A DNA stretch of 64,000 bases from Ohtaekwangia koreensis (lineage in GTDB: Bacteria; Bacteroidota; Bacteroidia; Cytophagales; Cyclobacteriaceae): assembly GCF_900167975.1 (NCBI RefSeq), contig NZ_FUZU01000002.1:937501-1001500 (forward strand). Direction: 5' to 3'. The notes beneath the pieces were generated by a model. It was given only the letters and a program-made list of their open reading frames with translations. It was not told the DNA's origin and searched no databases. The position numbers and the translations under genes are program-made. Positions 9,472-18,416 of the stretch are shown here, piece by piece. Positions within the stretch are counted from its first letter, which is position 1, and the number at the start of each line of letters is the position of its first letter.

Positions 9472-11415
9472 TTATGGTGTTGGTGCTTTTTCTATGCGCA
9501 ATGAATTGATCCATGAGGCAATCTTTAGCGCTTCTGTTTTAGGAACCTGCGGCATTGGAGCCATGGGTGTTTCATGTTCAGGCCAGTTCTTGGGTTCAGG
9601 ATTATAGATCAGCTGTACAATTCTCTCATTACTGTATTTACGCTTTGCTATATCTGCAAAGGCAGGGCCCACCTGGCGTTTGTTTGTCTGGTGACAAGCC
9701 GTACAGGTATTTTTTACCAGTAATGGTTCTATCTCTGCATAGGTCGGTGCCTTCTTACTGCTGGTAGTTGCTGCAGTTTTGACTGGAGTTGTTTTTGCCG
9801 GAGCGACCACGGATTTTTTCGTGCTCAGTTCACTGGCTGGTAATTTTGCTCCTTCCGGGATGTTGTTCAATGTATAGTATGCCGTTGCGTGCAGTACAGG
9901 CAGGTTGCTATCTTTAGAACGTATACCTGGTACGTTGATTTCATGCAGATAATATTGACGCAGGTTATCGATTACAACTCTGACTTTCAAACCGTCTTCG
10001 GAAACCTTCACGCCTTTGATGTTTAGCTTCTCGTCATTGATGGTAGGACTTCCATATACCGCGTGGTATTTATAAATGAAGCTTCTGCCCATATAGGATG
10101 AAAGATCTTCCGCTTTACTCTTATCGACTGGTAACGTGAATTCAATTTCAAATCCATCCGGCATAGCACGTACGGTTTTCATTTCCATCGGTACATTGCC
10201 CGTCCAGACCACCCGTTGTAAGCCAGATGAAGTTGTACCGGCAGATCCCCAGCCGCGGTTTGTTTCACCAGTGTACAAGGAGCCATCATGTCCCCAATTC
10301 ATACGCAATACACCAGACTGAAATCCGGAACGAAAATCAAAAGCTACACCTTGAAACTCGCCCTTTACTTTTTCCATCACAACACGCATTACTTTGCTTT
10401 GCCCCTGATCACCAACAAAAATCTGTCCTGCAAATGGACCAAATTTACCAGCGGTTTCATCGCGGATGATTTCTGAATTTGATATACCTAATATACCATG
10501 CGGCAGCCATACTGAAGGCAAACGTGTTTCAGGGAAATCCTGTTTTATCTGGTATAGTAACTTTGGATTTTTTTCGTCTGCTACATTTTCAGGTTTAACA
10601 TATTGTCCGTTTTTCTTTTCTCTGCGCGGATCAACTTTTGCGTACAGCTGCTCCGTTGTAAGCTTAACCGGTGAGTTCGGTTGGTTCGTCCAGCGTAAGC
10701 CTGCCGGGTGTCCTGTAAAGCTTCCCTTCGTTACGTGAAATATACCACCAGATCCCATCCAGTCACCTTGGTTATCATCGTAGAAAAGTTCTCCGTCAAT
10801 CATTCCCAATCCGCAAGGCGAGCGCATGCCGGTAGCCCAGGGTTCCAATGTTCCATCCGCATGAATCTTCATCGTCCATCCGCGCCAAGGTCTGCGGCTT
10901 TCACCACGCCACCACTCTTCGTTACCAAAAGCCACATTGCCCGTAACAAAGAAACTTCCATCCGGGGCGATCTTCGGTCCAAATGAATATTCATGATAAT
11001 GTCCGGATATAGGCCATGCATATATAGTTTCATATACATCAGCTTTACCATCGCCATTCGTATCTACAAGCTTAGTAAGCTCACCGCGTTGTGCCGCATA
11101 TAGCGCCTGGTCTTTATAGGCTAATCCCAAAGGTTCATGCAAACCTGATGCGAACAAAGTATAGGTGGGCGTTCCGCCACTCAGCATCGCAGCGTTTTCA
11201 ATAATCCATATATCCCCTCTGCGGGTGCTCAACGCAATTCGTCCGTCCGGTAATGTTGCCACACCGCCTACTTCAAGTAATACTCCTTCGGGAGTAGGAA
11301 TCGTAATGATCTTATAGTAATCATCTTCCGTTGGAACCTTGCTTTGTGCTTCCACAGCCTGTGCGCTTACAAGTATAGCAGCAGCAGTAAAAAATTTCGA
11401 TATCAAGTTCTTCAT
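9472..11415 (-). CDS. Secreted sorbosone/PQQ-dehydrogenase-like protein with C-terminal cytochrome c domain
   Basis: About 647 residues with a signal peptide (MKNLISKFFTAAAILVSAQAVEA). The central part (about 40-400) is a beta-propeller of the glucose/sorbosone-dehydrogenase type: LPDGRIALSTRRGDIW, PLGLAYKDQALYAAQRGELTKL, SPCGLGMIDGELFYDDNQGDW, PHGILGISNSEI. A C-terminal domain after a Thr/Ala-rich linker has one CTACHQT haem-binding site and the downstream MAPMPQ Met ligand region, i.e. a class I cytochrome c. Haem attachment implies the periplasm. It sits 19 bp downstream of a DUF1080-PA14 protein, a pairing common in carbohydrate-rich Bacteroidota and Planctomycetes. The substrate is unknown. 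ATG at 11424 is an alternative start. Confidence 0.83.
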   Translation of the reverse strand: MKNLISKFFTAAAILVSAQAVEAQSKVPTEDDYYKIITIPTPEGVLLEVGGVATLPDGRIALSTRRGDIWIIENAAMLSGGTPTYTLFASGLHEPLGLAYKDQALYAAQRGELTKLVDTNGDGKADVYETIYAWPISGHYHEYSFGPKIAPDGSFFVTGNVAFGNEEWWRGESRRPWRGWTMKIHADGTLEPWATGMRSPCGLGMIDGELFYDDNQGDWMGSGGIFHVTKGSFTGHPAGLRWTNQPNSPVKLTTEQLYAKVDPRREKKNGQYVKPENVADEKNPKLLYQIKQDFPETRLPSVWLPHGILGISNSEIIRDETAGKFGPFAGQIFVGDQGQSKVMRVVMEKVKGEFQGVAFDFRSGFQSGVLRMNWGHDGSLYTGETNRGWGSAGTTSSGLQRVVWTGNVPMEMKTVRAMPDGFEIEFTLPVDKSKAEDLSSYMGRSFIYKYHAVYGSPTINDEKLNIKGVKVSEDGLKVRVVIDNLRQYYLHEINVPGIRSKDSNLPVLHATAYYTLNNIPEGAKLPASELSTKKSVVAPAKTTPVKTAATTSSKKAPTYAEIEPLLVKNTCTACHQTNKRQVGPAFADIAKRKYSNERIVQLIYNPEPKNWPEHETPMAPMPQVPKTEALKIASWINSLRIEKAPTP

Positions 11416-11434
11416 GTCGATCATTCTTTATCAA

Positions 11435-13354
11435 TTACCAGATGATTGAGTATTTAACACTGCTTCCGTCTACTGCTACGATTAGTTCTTTCTTTCCGTT
11501 TACATCACGTATAGTTGCAGCTGATGACGTCTTAATATAGTATTGCTTGTCATCAATAGCGTATGAGCCATTTGGATTCAGGGTAATGCTTGAACCTTCT
11601 GCGAGTTTATAGTATAAGCCTGTTTTGGTGCCACGGTTTTTAATGGTCACTTCATGTGTGATGCTTCGTGCCTGATCTTCCGGATATACTTTGTCTTCTA
11701 CTTCCAACCCTTGATAGGTATATTTGAAAACAGGTCTCGCAGTCGTTTCTTCTATAGTATATCCTTTCGAACGGAACTCGCCTTCTTTGCCTGTAGCCGG
11801 GAAGGCTTCATTTGCATTGGCCAGGAAAGCGAGTGGCTGATTGATATATAGGTACTGTACTGCACCCAGCGGACGGAAAGAACCATCTCCGCGATCATGC
11901 CACATGGGTGTAGCGTTTACAAAATCACCGCGCCATACACAGGCCAGGTTACCCGCTGCTAAATCATATACGTAGTTAATCCTGGCAGGGTCACCTACAC
12001 CTATCGTATGCGTAAGACGTTGACGTTCGTCTCCTTTGAAATCAATGAACGCACGCAGTAATTTTGGCTCAGCACCAGCGTGGATCAGGATCGGGGAAGT
12101 CGGTTCATCATCCGGAGGGAAAGAACCATATGCATTCAACACTACCGGGTACGTGCTAGCTGTTTGTGCTGTGAATCCGATGCGCGGTGGCATCCATGAT
12201 GCAGTTTTGAAGTTGGCAATCTCAAACGGATATGTACCCGCCTTCAATGCTATAGTAGCCCTGTTTCTTCCGCCACCATCAGCACGTTGTTCATCGATCA
12301 GGCGCTGATTGTTTATAGAGAAGGTTATACCTCCGGTATAGCTCAGATCAAAATAGTAAGTCTCATCTTCGGGTATAGTAACTTTTCCGGTATATATAAT
12401 GCCGTACATATTCTCATCATCTAATACCTCCGCTGTTAACTCGGGCGATGTTCCGCTCTTTACTGGTTTCAGTGTCGCAAAGTCATCGACTTCACCGAAG
12501 GTTCCTTTGAATGCTTTGTAAGAAACGTCCGATACAGACACTTTGGAATCTTTCATGAGTTTATAGCGAACGTTACGAAACGCAACAGGGCCATGGTCGC
12601 CTTGTATCATAAGCGGGCCAGTAGGCTTCTCGTTGTTTTCAACAGGTCCGCCCGTTGGCAATGGTACTTCTACGTTATCGTGAATTTTTACACCATTCAA
12701 TTCGACAGATACAAAGCGAGCGTTGGTAATTTTATTTCCGTTGGCATCGAACTTCGGTGCACGGAAAGATATAGTCATCTTTTGCCAGAGGCCGGGTGCT
12801 TTCGCAGGATTACTCAAAGGCGCTTTGCCCATATATATTTTGGACGGTTCGCTTTCCCAGTTTCTGTAAATACCACCGATGTCGGAGAAGGAGGGATTCT
12901 TTACACCCCAACTGTCGAGCAGCTGAACTTCATAGCGGCCTTGTAAATAGATGCCGGAGTTAGATCCCTTTGGTAACATTACTTCGAGTTCCAGTTCAAT
13001 GTCTCCATGTTCGAATGCAGAAATAAGATTATCTTTTTTCGATTCATCATTCATGTTCAGCAACACGCCTTTACCTGCGGTAAAAGTTACTGCCTGAGGA
13101 GCTTTTGAAGCTGACTCTTCTTTTGATTTCTTTTTTTTCTTTCCGGTTTCAGCGGCTGCTTTTTCGGGTTCATGGTGAATATCAATGGTTGGATCTATGG
13201 TGACATCACCAACAATCTGCCAGTTGCCGGCCTGCTGTTTAAAAGCAGACATATCTTGCAAAGGCAAAGCTTTCATTGGAGTATCCTGGGCGTATGTTCC
13301 CGTAATACCGGTCATGGCTATAAAGACCATGAGTACTTTTTTATGCATGTGCAT
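11435..13354 (-). CDS. Secreted DUF1080 (3-keto-disaccharide hydrolase-like) + PA14-like protein
   Basis: 639 residues with a signal peptide (MHKKVLMVFIAMTGITGTYA). After a K/E-rich linker, residues about 90-270 form a DUF1080/LamG-like jelly roll: FEHGDIELELEVMLPKGSNS, GIYLQGRYEVQLLDSWG, PLMIQGDHGPVAFRNVRYK. Residues about 300-395 look like a PA14-type carbohydrate-binding domain (YTGKVTIPEDETYYFDLSYT, ADGGGRNRATIALKAGTYP). The C-terminal 230 residues are an unassigned beta-rich domain. It is first in a two-gene operon with the cytochrome-dehydrogenase, so the two probably act on the same extracellular sugar derivative; this is inference from context. Confidence 0.82.
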   Translation of the reverse strand: MHMHKKVLMVFIAMTGITGTYAQDTPMKALPLQDMSAFKQQAGNWQIVGDVTIDPTIDIHHEPEKAAAETGKKKKKSKEESASKAPQAVTFTAGKGVLLNMNDESKKDNLISAFEHGDIELELEVMLPKGSNSGIYLQGRYEVQLLDSWGVKNPSFSDIGGIYRNWESEPSKIYMGKAPLSNPAKAPGLWQKMTISFRAPKFDANGNKITNARFVSVELNGVKIHDNVEVPLPTGGPVENNEKPTGPLMIQGDHGPVAFRNVRYKLMKDSKVSVSDVSYKAFKGTFGEVDDFATLKPVKSGTSPELTAEVLDDENMYGIIYTGKVTIPEDETYYFDLSYTGGITFSINNQRLIDEQRADGGGRNRATIALKAGTYPFEIANFKTASWMPPRIGFTAQTASTYPVVLNAYGSFPPDDEPTSPILIHAGAEPKLLRAFIDFKGDERQRLTHTIGVGDPARINYVYDLAAGNLACVWRGDFVNATPMWHDRGDGSFRPLGAVQYLYINQPLAFLANANEAFPATGKEGEFRSKGYTIEETTARPVFKYTYQGLEVEDKVYPEDQARSITHEVTIKNRGTKTGLYYKLAEGSSITLNPNGSYAIDDKQYYIKTSSAATIRDVNGKKELIVAVDGSSVKYSIIW

Positions 13355-13572
13355 TTGGGTTATAATTAATTAAGAAGGGTTCGAATATCTGAGGATTCAT
13401 TGGTTTTCACAAAGTTCTTTACAAGAAGAACAAAGGTTATTGTTGATTGGTATTTTTCAGGTTAAGAAGACACACAGTAAGTGGCGTACCCTTAACATAC
13501 CCCTAAAGTTTTCAATATTTTTATTTTCAGTCGTGGCTTTCGTGTATTTTTTTCAATCTGCCCAAGTAGCTT

Positions 13573-13580
13573 TACTTTTG
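13573..13580 (+). promoter_or_regulatory. Possible -7 box of the M20 amidohydrolase promoter
   Basis: TACTTTTG fits the Bacteroidota -7 consensus TAnnTTTG, 17 bp before the start codon of the M20 gene. I see no clear TTG -33 element, so this is tentative. The surrounding 13355-13597 spacer separates divergent genes and holds nothing else I can name. Confidence 0.4.
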
Positions 13581-13597
13581 AATCTTAATTATGCCGT

Positions 13598-14788
13598 ATG
13601 AGTCTTTTAGATAAAATAAAATCTCTTTCGCAAGGATATAGTGAACAGGTGGTGGAGTATCGCAGATACTTGCATGCGAATCCTGAACTATCGTATAATG
13701 AATTTAATACAGTGAAGTACGTAGATGCAACCCTTCGTTCGTTTGGAGTTGATAAGATTGAAAGTCTTGCTACCACCGGTTTGGTTGCTGAAGTGAAAGG
13801 TAAGAACCCTTCGAAGAAAACAATCGCGCTTCGTGCCGATATGGACGCACTGCCCATTGTAGAAGCGAATAACGTTCCCTATAAATCAAAGAATGAAGGA
13901 GTGATGCATGCATGTGGCCATGATGTACATACTTCGTCATTATTGGGTACAGCAAAAATTCTGAATGAAATAAAAGATCAGTTCGAAGGCACCGTTCGAT
14001 TTTTATTTCAACCTGGTGAAGAAAAAAATCCGGGAGGTGCTTCCTATATGATTCGTGATGGTGCACTTAAAAATCCGCAGCCTGCCGGTATAATTGGTCA
14101 ACATGTTTTTCCACTTCTTCCTGCCGGAAAAATTGGCTTTCGTGAAGGGATGTATATGGCCAGTGCCGATGAAATATACCTGAAGGTAATTGGTAAAGGT
14201 GGCCATGGTGCAGCACCGGATCTTGCTATAGATCCCATCGTAATCGCATCGCACATTATCATTGCTTTACAGCAGATCATCAGCCGTAACGCAAGTCCGA
14301 AGCAACCAACGGTGCTTACCTTTGGAAACATCATTGGTAAAGGAGCCACGAACATTATACCAGATGAAGTAAATATTGCCGGTACATTTCGCGCGATGAA
14401 TGAAGTATGGCGTGAATCAGGTTTAGAGAAAATAAAGAAGATGGCGGAGAGCATTGCTGAAGGAATGGGCGGACGTTGTGAAGTAGATATTTCCCGTGGT
14501 TATCCATACCTGGAAAATAATCCGGAGCTTACGCGGAGATTAAAGCTGGCTGCAGAAGAATATGTAGGCAAGGAAAATGTATATGATATAGATATAACAT
14601 TAGGAGCTGAAGACTTTGCTTACTACTCACAGATAATACCAGCTTCATTTTATCGTTTGGGTACCAGCAATGTTGAGAAGGGTATTAAGTCGTATGTACA
14701 TACCCCAACGTTTGATATTGATGAGGATGCCTTGAAAATCGGTCCGGGGCTGATGGCCTGGATGGCAGTGAAGGAGCTTGAGGGGTAG
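13598..14788 (+). CDS. M20 family metal-dependent amidohydrolase (hippurate/N-acyl-amino-acid hydrolase type)
   Basis: 396 residues, usual length for the M20D amidohydrolases, which cleave N-acyl-amino acids or similar amides with a di-metal centre. Metal and catalytic motifs are present: ALRADMDALPI (78-88), MHACGHDVHTSSLLG (Cys106, His108), FQPGEEKNPGG (Glu141/142) and the late GAEDFAYYSQ block. The dimerisation lid domain is in the middle (IYLKVIGKGGHGAAPDLAID). No signal peptide, so cytoplasmic. The gene stands alone. Closest named types are hippurate hydrolase, IAA-amino acid hydrolase and acetyldiaminopimelate deacetylase; I cannot choose among them. Confidence 0.9.
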   Translation: MSLLDKIKSLSQGYSEQVVEYRRYLHANPELSYNEFNTVKYVDATLRSFGVDKIESLATTGLVAEVKGKNPSKKTIALRADMDALPIVEANNVPYKSKNEGVMHACGHDVHTSSLLGTAKILNEIKDQFEGTVRFLFQPGEEKNPGGASYMIRDGALKNPQPAGIIGQHVFPLLPAGKIGFREGMYMASADEIYLKVIGKGGHGAAPDLAIDPIVIASHIIIALQQIISRNASPKQPTVLTFGNIIGKGATNIIPDEVNIAGTFRAMNEVWRESGLEKIKKMAESIAEGMGGRCEVDISRGYPYLENNPELTRRLKLAAEEYVGKENVYDIDITLGAEDFAYYSQIIPASFYRLGTSNVEKGIKSYVHTPTFDIDEDALKIGPGLMAWMAVKELEG

Positions 14789-14825
14789 ATTGTAATTTAA
14801 ATTTCAAACTACGTACTTCGTGTTT

Positions 14826-15044
14826 ATGGAATTACTGACCCCTGGAGTAGGACTTATTGTCTGGCTTATAGTGTCTCTGCTAAACCTGGTACTGTTTGTT
14901 ATCGCTGTGGTTCTCCTTGTGAAACAAAGGATACCTGCTGTTGACAAGTTATTGTGGTTTGCAATTATACTCTGTATACCTATTATTGGCAGTGGAATAT
15001 ATTTGGTGAGCGGTTACTCGTCGGCAAAACGTGAGCGATCTTAG
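14826..15044 (+). CDS. PLDc_N-domain small membrane protein
   Basis: About 72 residues with two hydrophobic helices (GLIVWLIVSLLNLVLFVIAV and LLWFAIILCIPIIGSGIYLV) and a short basic tail. This is the layout of the PLDc_N domain, normally the N-terminal membrane part of cardiolipin synthases but often found alone in Bacteroidota. ATG at 14826 preferred over a GTG two codons earlier. Function alone unknown. Confidence 0.75.
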   Translation: MELLTPGVGLIVWLIVSLLNLVLFVIAVVLLVKQRIPAVDKLLWFAIILCIPIIGSGIYLVSGYSSAKRERS

Positions 15045-15135
15045 TATTCGATCTGTATATTAAAACTATGTTAAGAATATTAATGAACTATACTTCTTCC
15101 ATTACCTGACTTATCTTTACGTTCACTGCAATCCT

Positions 15136-16746
15136 TTGGAAACCACACCACTCACTGATCCCAATAAAAAAATCTGGAGCAACCTCCGGATCGTCCTCTA
15201 TATTTTAGGTGCCTTAATACTTTTTCTTTTTGCGCTCGACCTGCTGACGTCATCGCTTCAACACCTTGGAGGCAACGTTGCTGAAACCATTTTGTTGGCA
15301 ACATCAAATCCATTTGCCGGCTTGTTCATCGGTTTACTTATCACGGCAATGCTGCAAAGCAGTTCCACTACTACATCGCTGGTGGTTGCATTTGTTGCTT
15401 CAGGTGCGATTACTTTAGAGAGCGCTATCCCGATCATTATGGGAGCGAACGTGGGCACAACCATCACGAGCATGATTGTGTCCTTGGGTTTTATCAGTCG
15501 TAAAAAAGAATTCCGAAGAGCTGTATCAGCGGGATCGTATCACGTATTCTTCAACATCCTTACCGTTGTTGTTTTGTTCCCGCTCGAGTATTACTATGGT
15601 TTTCTATCAAATATATCATCGCATATAGCGGGGTATTTCTTTACACCCTCTGCGCTTGTCGTGGAAAAAGAAATTTCACATTCATGGTCTGGGTTCTGGC
15701 CGTTTACAGATTTTCTACAACGCATCATTCCAAGTTCATTTATACTTACTATTCTGGCACTGGCACTGTTATTCAGTTCCATTCTTATTTTCCGCCGGCT
15801 TATCTCAAATTTGCTCAAAGCAAAATCACCGGAAGTATTCAGTCGTTTCTTTTTTAAGAATCAGATAAAATCTTTTTCGTGGGGTCTGCTCACAACAGCA
15901 GCCATTCGCTCCAGTACGATTACTACATCTGTGGTGGTGCCCATCGTTGGTAAAAAAATCGCCAGTCTCAAACAGGCAGCGCCTTTCATTATGGGCGCAA
16001 ATGTAGGCACAACCATTACAGCATTTATAGCGGCAACCTTAAACGCCAATACGAGCAGTACCATAAGTATAGCGATTGCGCATTTTCTCTTTAACATCAT
16101 TGGTGTACTTCTATTCTTTCCTATACCTGTACTTCGGAAATTGCCAATGGAACTTGCCAACGGGTTGGGTAAATTAACATTGAAGTACCGCCTTGTCGGA
16201 TTTCTTTTTCTACTGCTTACGTTTTTCTTTATTCCGTTCTCGCTGATTTACTTTAACCAGGATTCCATTCAGACGTATCATCTCACGTATGAAAAGAATG
16301 AAGCGAATGATCCATCATCATACTATAGGATTGTAGCACGCATCAACAAGCGCAAGCAAAGCGGTGAATGGTCGCAGTATCAGGGCAAAGAATCTATTAC
16401 AGGTGAAGAACCATCGTTGATTTATCCTGTATCGGTAAAGAACACGACCCTGTTTGTTGGTGATAAAATGTTTTTGCTCGACAGGCCAGGCTTTTGTTGG
16501 GATGGTACTGATGATCAAGGGCAGTACAACGCTTGTATTGACCGGATCGTAAAACGCTTGGACCTTTCATCCTATACATTTGATTCGGTATATGTATGCA
16601 GCGTGAAGTATCAAAAATCTTCCGATTCAACTACGCATCGCTATTTCATCAGTGCACCCCTTAAACTGATGCTGCAACACGAAGTAATTCAGCATGACAG
16701 CGTTACTGTAACCCGCGAAAAACTGGTGGGTTTTGAACATCAGTAG
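15136..16746 (+). CDS. Na/Pi-cotransporter family protein (NptA/PF02690)
   Basis: 536 residues: about nine membrane helices in two inverted repeats, then a soluble C-terminal domain (about 380-536). Repeat one has the substrate motif LQSSSTTTSLVVAFVASGAI followed by MGANVGTTITSM. Repeat two has AAIRSSTITTSVVVPIVG and again MGANVGTTITAF, so the usual Q-S-S-S of the second repeat is R-S-S-T. The canonical proteins use both for Na and phosphate binding, so this member may move another anion. Translation seems to begin at TTG 15136, as no ATG lies before the first helix. The soluble tail is not the PhoU domain I would expect. Confidence 0.85.
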   Translation: METTPLTDPNKKIWSNLRIVLYILGALILFLFALDLLTSSLQHLGGNVAETILLATSNPFAGLFIGLLITAMLQSSSTTTSLVVAFVASGAITLESAIPIIMGANVGTTITSMIVSLGFISRKKEFRRAVSAGSYHVFFNILTVVVLFPLEYYYGFLSNISSHIAGYFFTPSALVVEKEISHSWSGFWPFTDFLQRIIPSSFILTILALALLFSSILIFRRLISNLLKAKSPEVFSRFFFKNQIKSFSWGLLTTAAIRSSTITTSVVVPIVGKKIASLKQAAPFIMGANVGTTITAFIAATLNANTSSTISIAIAHFLFNIIGVLLFFPIPVLRKLPMELANGLGKLTLKYRLVGFLFLLLTFFFIPFSLIYFNQDSIQTYHLTYEKNEANDPSSYYRIVARINKRKQSGEWSQYQGKESITGEEPSLIYPVSVKNTTLFVGDKMFLLDRPGFCWDGTDDQGQYNACIDRIVKRLDLSSYTFDSVYVCSVKYQKSSDSTTHRYFISAPLKLMLQHEVIQHDSVTVTREKLVGFEHQ

Positions 16747-16809
16747 CATCTGAAAAAGTCCGATCTTCTGTCTATATTGCATGAACTCATTTTATACGCT
16801 AAAAGGAAC

Positions 16810-17166
16810 ATGATTAAGGAATCTGTGTTAAAGTTTTTAAAGCTCGATAGTTTGGTTCAGAATCTCACAGGCTATGTGGAGACCAAAGTTGAGTTGATGA
16901 AGCTGGAGATAAAGGAAGATTTAGCGAAGGGATTGTCGCGGGTTGCTGTGTTTATAGTACTCGCATTTACCTTTGTATTGTTTATCGTTTTCTTCAGTGT
17001 AGCTGTCGCTTTTAAATTAGGAGAATCGATGGGCACTTTTGGAGGTTTCGCAGTGGTTGCCGGATTTTATTTATTGTTGGCAATCGTTACATTTTTATCG
17101 CGCGAAAACATCTTCAATAAATTAGAAAAAGAGCTTGGTGAATTAATGACAAAAAAGAAAAAGTAA
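16810..17166 (+). CDS. Phage-holin superfamily III-like (DUF1469) membrane protein
   Basis: About 118 residues from ATG 16810. An N-terminal amphipathic segment (VETKVELMKLEIKEDLAKGL) is followed by two membrane helices (VAVFIVLAFTFVLFIVFFSV and FAVVAGFYLLLAIVTFL) and a Lys-rich tail. This is the DUF1469/YqjE-like pattern, called holin-like by sequence only; such proteins are chromosomal in most Bacteroidota and no phage genes are near. It stops 4 bp before the next gene, with which it must be co-transcribed. Confidence 0.75.
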   Translation: MIKESVLKFLKLDSLVQNLTGYVETKVELMKLEIKEDLAKGLSRVAVFIVLAFTFVLFIVFFSVAVAFKLGESMGTFGGFAVVAGFYLLLAIVTFLSRENIFNKLEKELGELMTKKKK

Positions 17167-17170
17167 CATT

Positions 17171-17584
17171 ATGGAATTGCTTGAGACCAACGATATGAAA
17201 AGTGAGTTGCTGAAAAAGTCAGCAAGACATCGTGAGGAACTTGAAGAGGAAGTAAAGCTTATCTCGGAGCGTACCGGAAAAGTATTAACCAACGCATTAA
17301 TTATAGGAGGATCATTGGCAGCAACCTATTTCCTGGTTCGTCAGTTATCCGGAGGTTCAAAGTCAAAAAAATCCAAACGAAGAAAAGTAAAAATAGTGAA
17401 GGCAATGGCAGCACCGGAGCATGTTGTAGAGGCAGAAGTCGTTGCTGAACCTTCAACACCGGGTATAGTATCGCATATTGGTACTGTGCTGGCGGGGCAA
17501 GCCATGACTATATTACTCAATATAGCGAAGGAGAAACTCGGTGAATACCTGAGTGCGAAAGAAGAGGCGAAGACAGAAAAATAG
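17171..17584 (+). CDS. Hypothetical membrane-anchored protein
   Basis: 137 residues: a charged, possibly coiled N-terminus (KSARHREELEEEVKLISERT), one hydrophobic segment (LTNALIIGGSLAATYFLV), a very basic stretch (KSKKSKRRKVKIVK) and a second hydrophobic region (IGTVLAGQAMTILLNIA). No family recognised. Together with the DUF1469 gene it resembles the YqjD/YqjE-type pairs of membrane proteins that can bind ribosomes, but that is an analogy only. It ends 3 bp before the GGGP synthase gene. Confidence 0.65.
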   Translation: MELLETNDMKSELLKKSARHREELEEEVKLISERTGKVLTNALIIGGSLAATYFLVRQLSGGSKSKKSKRRKVKIVKAMAAPEHVVEAEVVAEPSTPGIVSHIGTVLAGQAMTILLNIAKEKLGEYLSAKEEAKTEK

Positions 17585-17587
17585 TTC

Positions 17588-18349
17588 ATGAATATTATTC
17601 AATCACTGCGCGCGCGAAGGGAAGCTGGAAAGAAATCAATTGCTATCCTGATCGATCCGGATAAGGTTGAAGAACCTTCACATCTTAACCAGTTGATCAA
17701 TCTGGCCAGTGAGAACTGTGTTGATTTTTTCTTTGTAGGCGGAAGCCTTGTTACTACTATAAATCTTTCTGAAGTAGTAAAACAGATCAAGCAGAACGTT
17801 ACAATTCCGGTTATACTTTTCCCGGGGAATTCCATGCAGATCGATTCTTCTGCAGACGCTATTTTGTTTCTGTCGTTGATCTCCGGAAGAAATCCTGAGT
17901 TGTTGATTGGACAACATGTTATAGCAGCACCTGTTATTCGCAATACAAAGCTCGAGGTGATCCCAACAGGGTATATGTTGATCAACTCCGGACGAACTAC
18001 TTCCGTTGCCTATATCAGCAATACAATGCCTATACCCGATGATAAGTATTCGCTTGCCGCCTGTACTGCAATGGCTGGTGAGATGCTTGGGCTACAGGCC
18101 ATGTATCTAGATGCTGGCAGCGGAGCCGAAAAAGAAATCAGTGCGCGTATGATTGCTTCTGTTCGAAAGGCTATTAATGTGCCGCTCATTGTTGGTGGAG
18201 GAATCAACACCAGTCAGAAAGCGTTCAAAGCATTAGAAGCCGGAGCCGATATGATTGTAATTGGTAACGCATTAGAGAAAGAACCTGAGTTGCTCATTGA
18301 AATTGCCGACAAGGTATATGAGTGGAACCAAAGTGCAGCAGGTCAATAA
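17588..18349 (+). CDS. Geranylgeranylglyceryl/heptaprenylglyceryl phosphate synthase (PcrB/GGGPS family)
   Basis: 253 residues forming a TIM barrel that transfers a polyprenyl group to sn-glycerol-1-phosphate. Visible family motifs: AILIDPDKVEEP (substrate Asp), FFFVGGSL, PVILFPGN, AYISNTMPIPDDK, AMYLDAGSGAEKEIS and PLIVGGGINTSQKA (phosphate-binding). The length and the Y-L-D-A-G-S-G-A block fit the archaeal-like GGGPS group present in Bacteroidota rather than Bacillus PcrB. The physiological product in these bacteria is unsettled. It is last in a possible three-gene operon with two small membrane proteins and is followed by a terminator shared with convergent htpG. Confidence 0.88.
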   Translation: MNIIQSLRARREAGKKSIAILIDPDKVEEPSHLNQLINLASENCVDFFFVGGSLVTTINLSEVVKQIKQNVTIPVILFPGNSMQIDSSADAILFLSLISGRNPELLIGQHVIAAPVIRNTKLEVIPTGYMLINSGRTTSVAYISNTMPIPDDKYSLAACTAMAGEMLGLQAMYLDAGSGAEKEISARMIASVRKAINVPLIVGGGINTSQKAFKALEAGADMIVIGNALEKEPELLIEIADKVYEWNQSAAGQ

Positions 18350-18366
18350 AGTAAGCCTATAAAAAA

Positions 18367-18390
18367 AGGTGCTCCGTTCGTGAAGCACCT
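18367..18390. terminator. Bidirectional terminator between GGGPS gene and htpG
   Basis: Stem AGGTGCT / AGCACCT with a 10-nt loop, lying between two convergent stop codons (18349 and 18417). The A-run before it serves minus transcripts. Confidence 0.75.
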
Positions 18391-18416
18391 CCTTAAAATA
18401 TATATAATCTTATTCG

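Noticed and set aside
16810-17166. Prophage hint from a holin-like protein
   Set aside because: DUF1469 proteins are ordinary chromosomal membrane proteins in Bacteroidota; no other phage gene is present.
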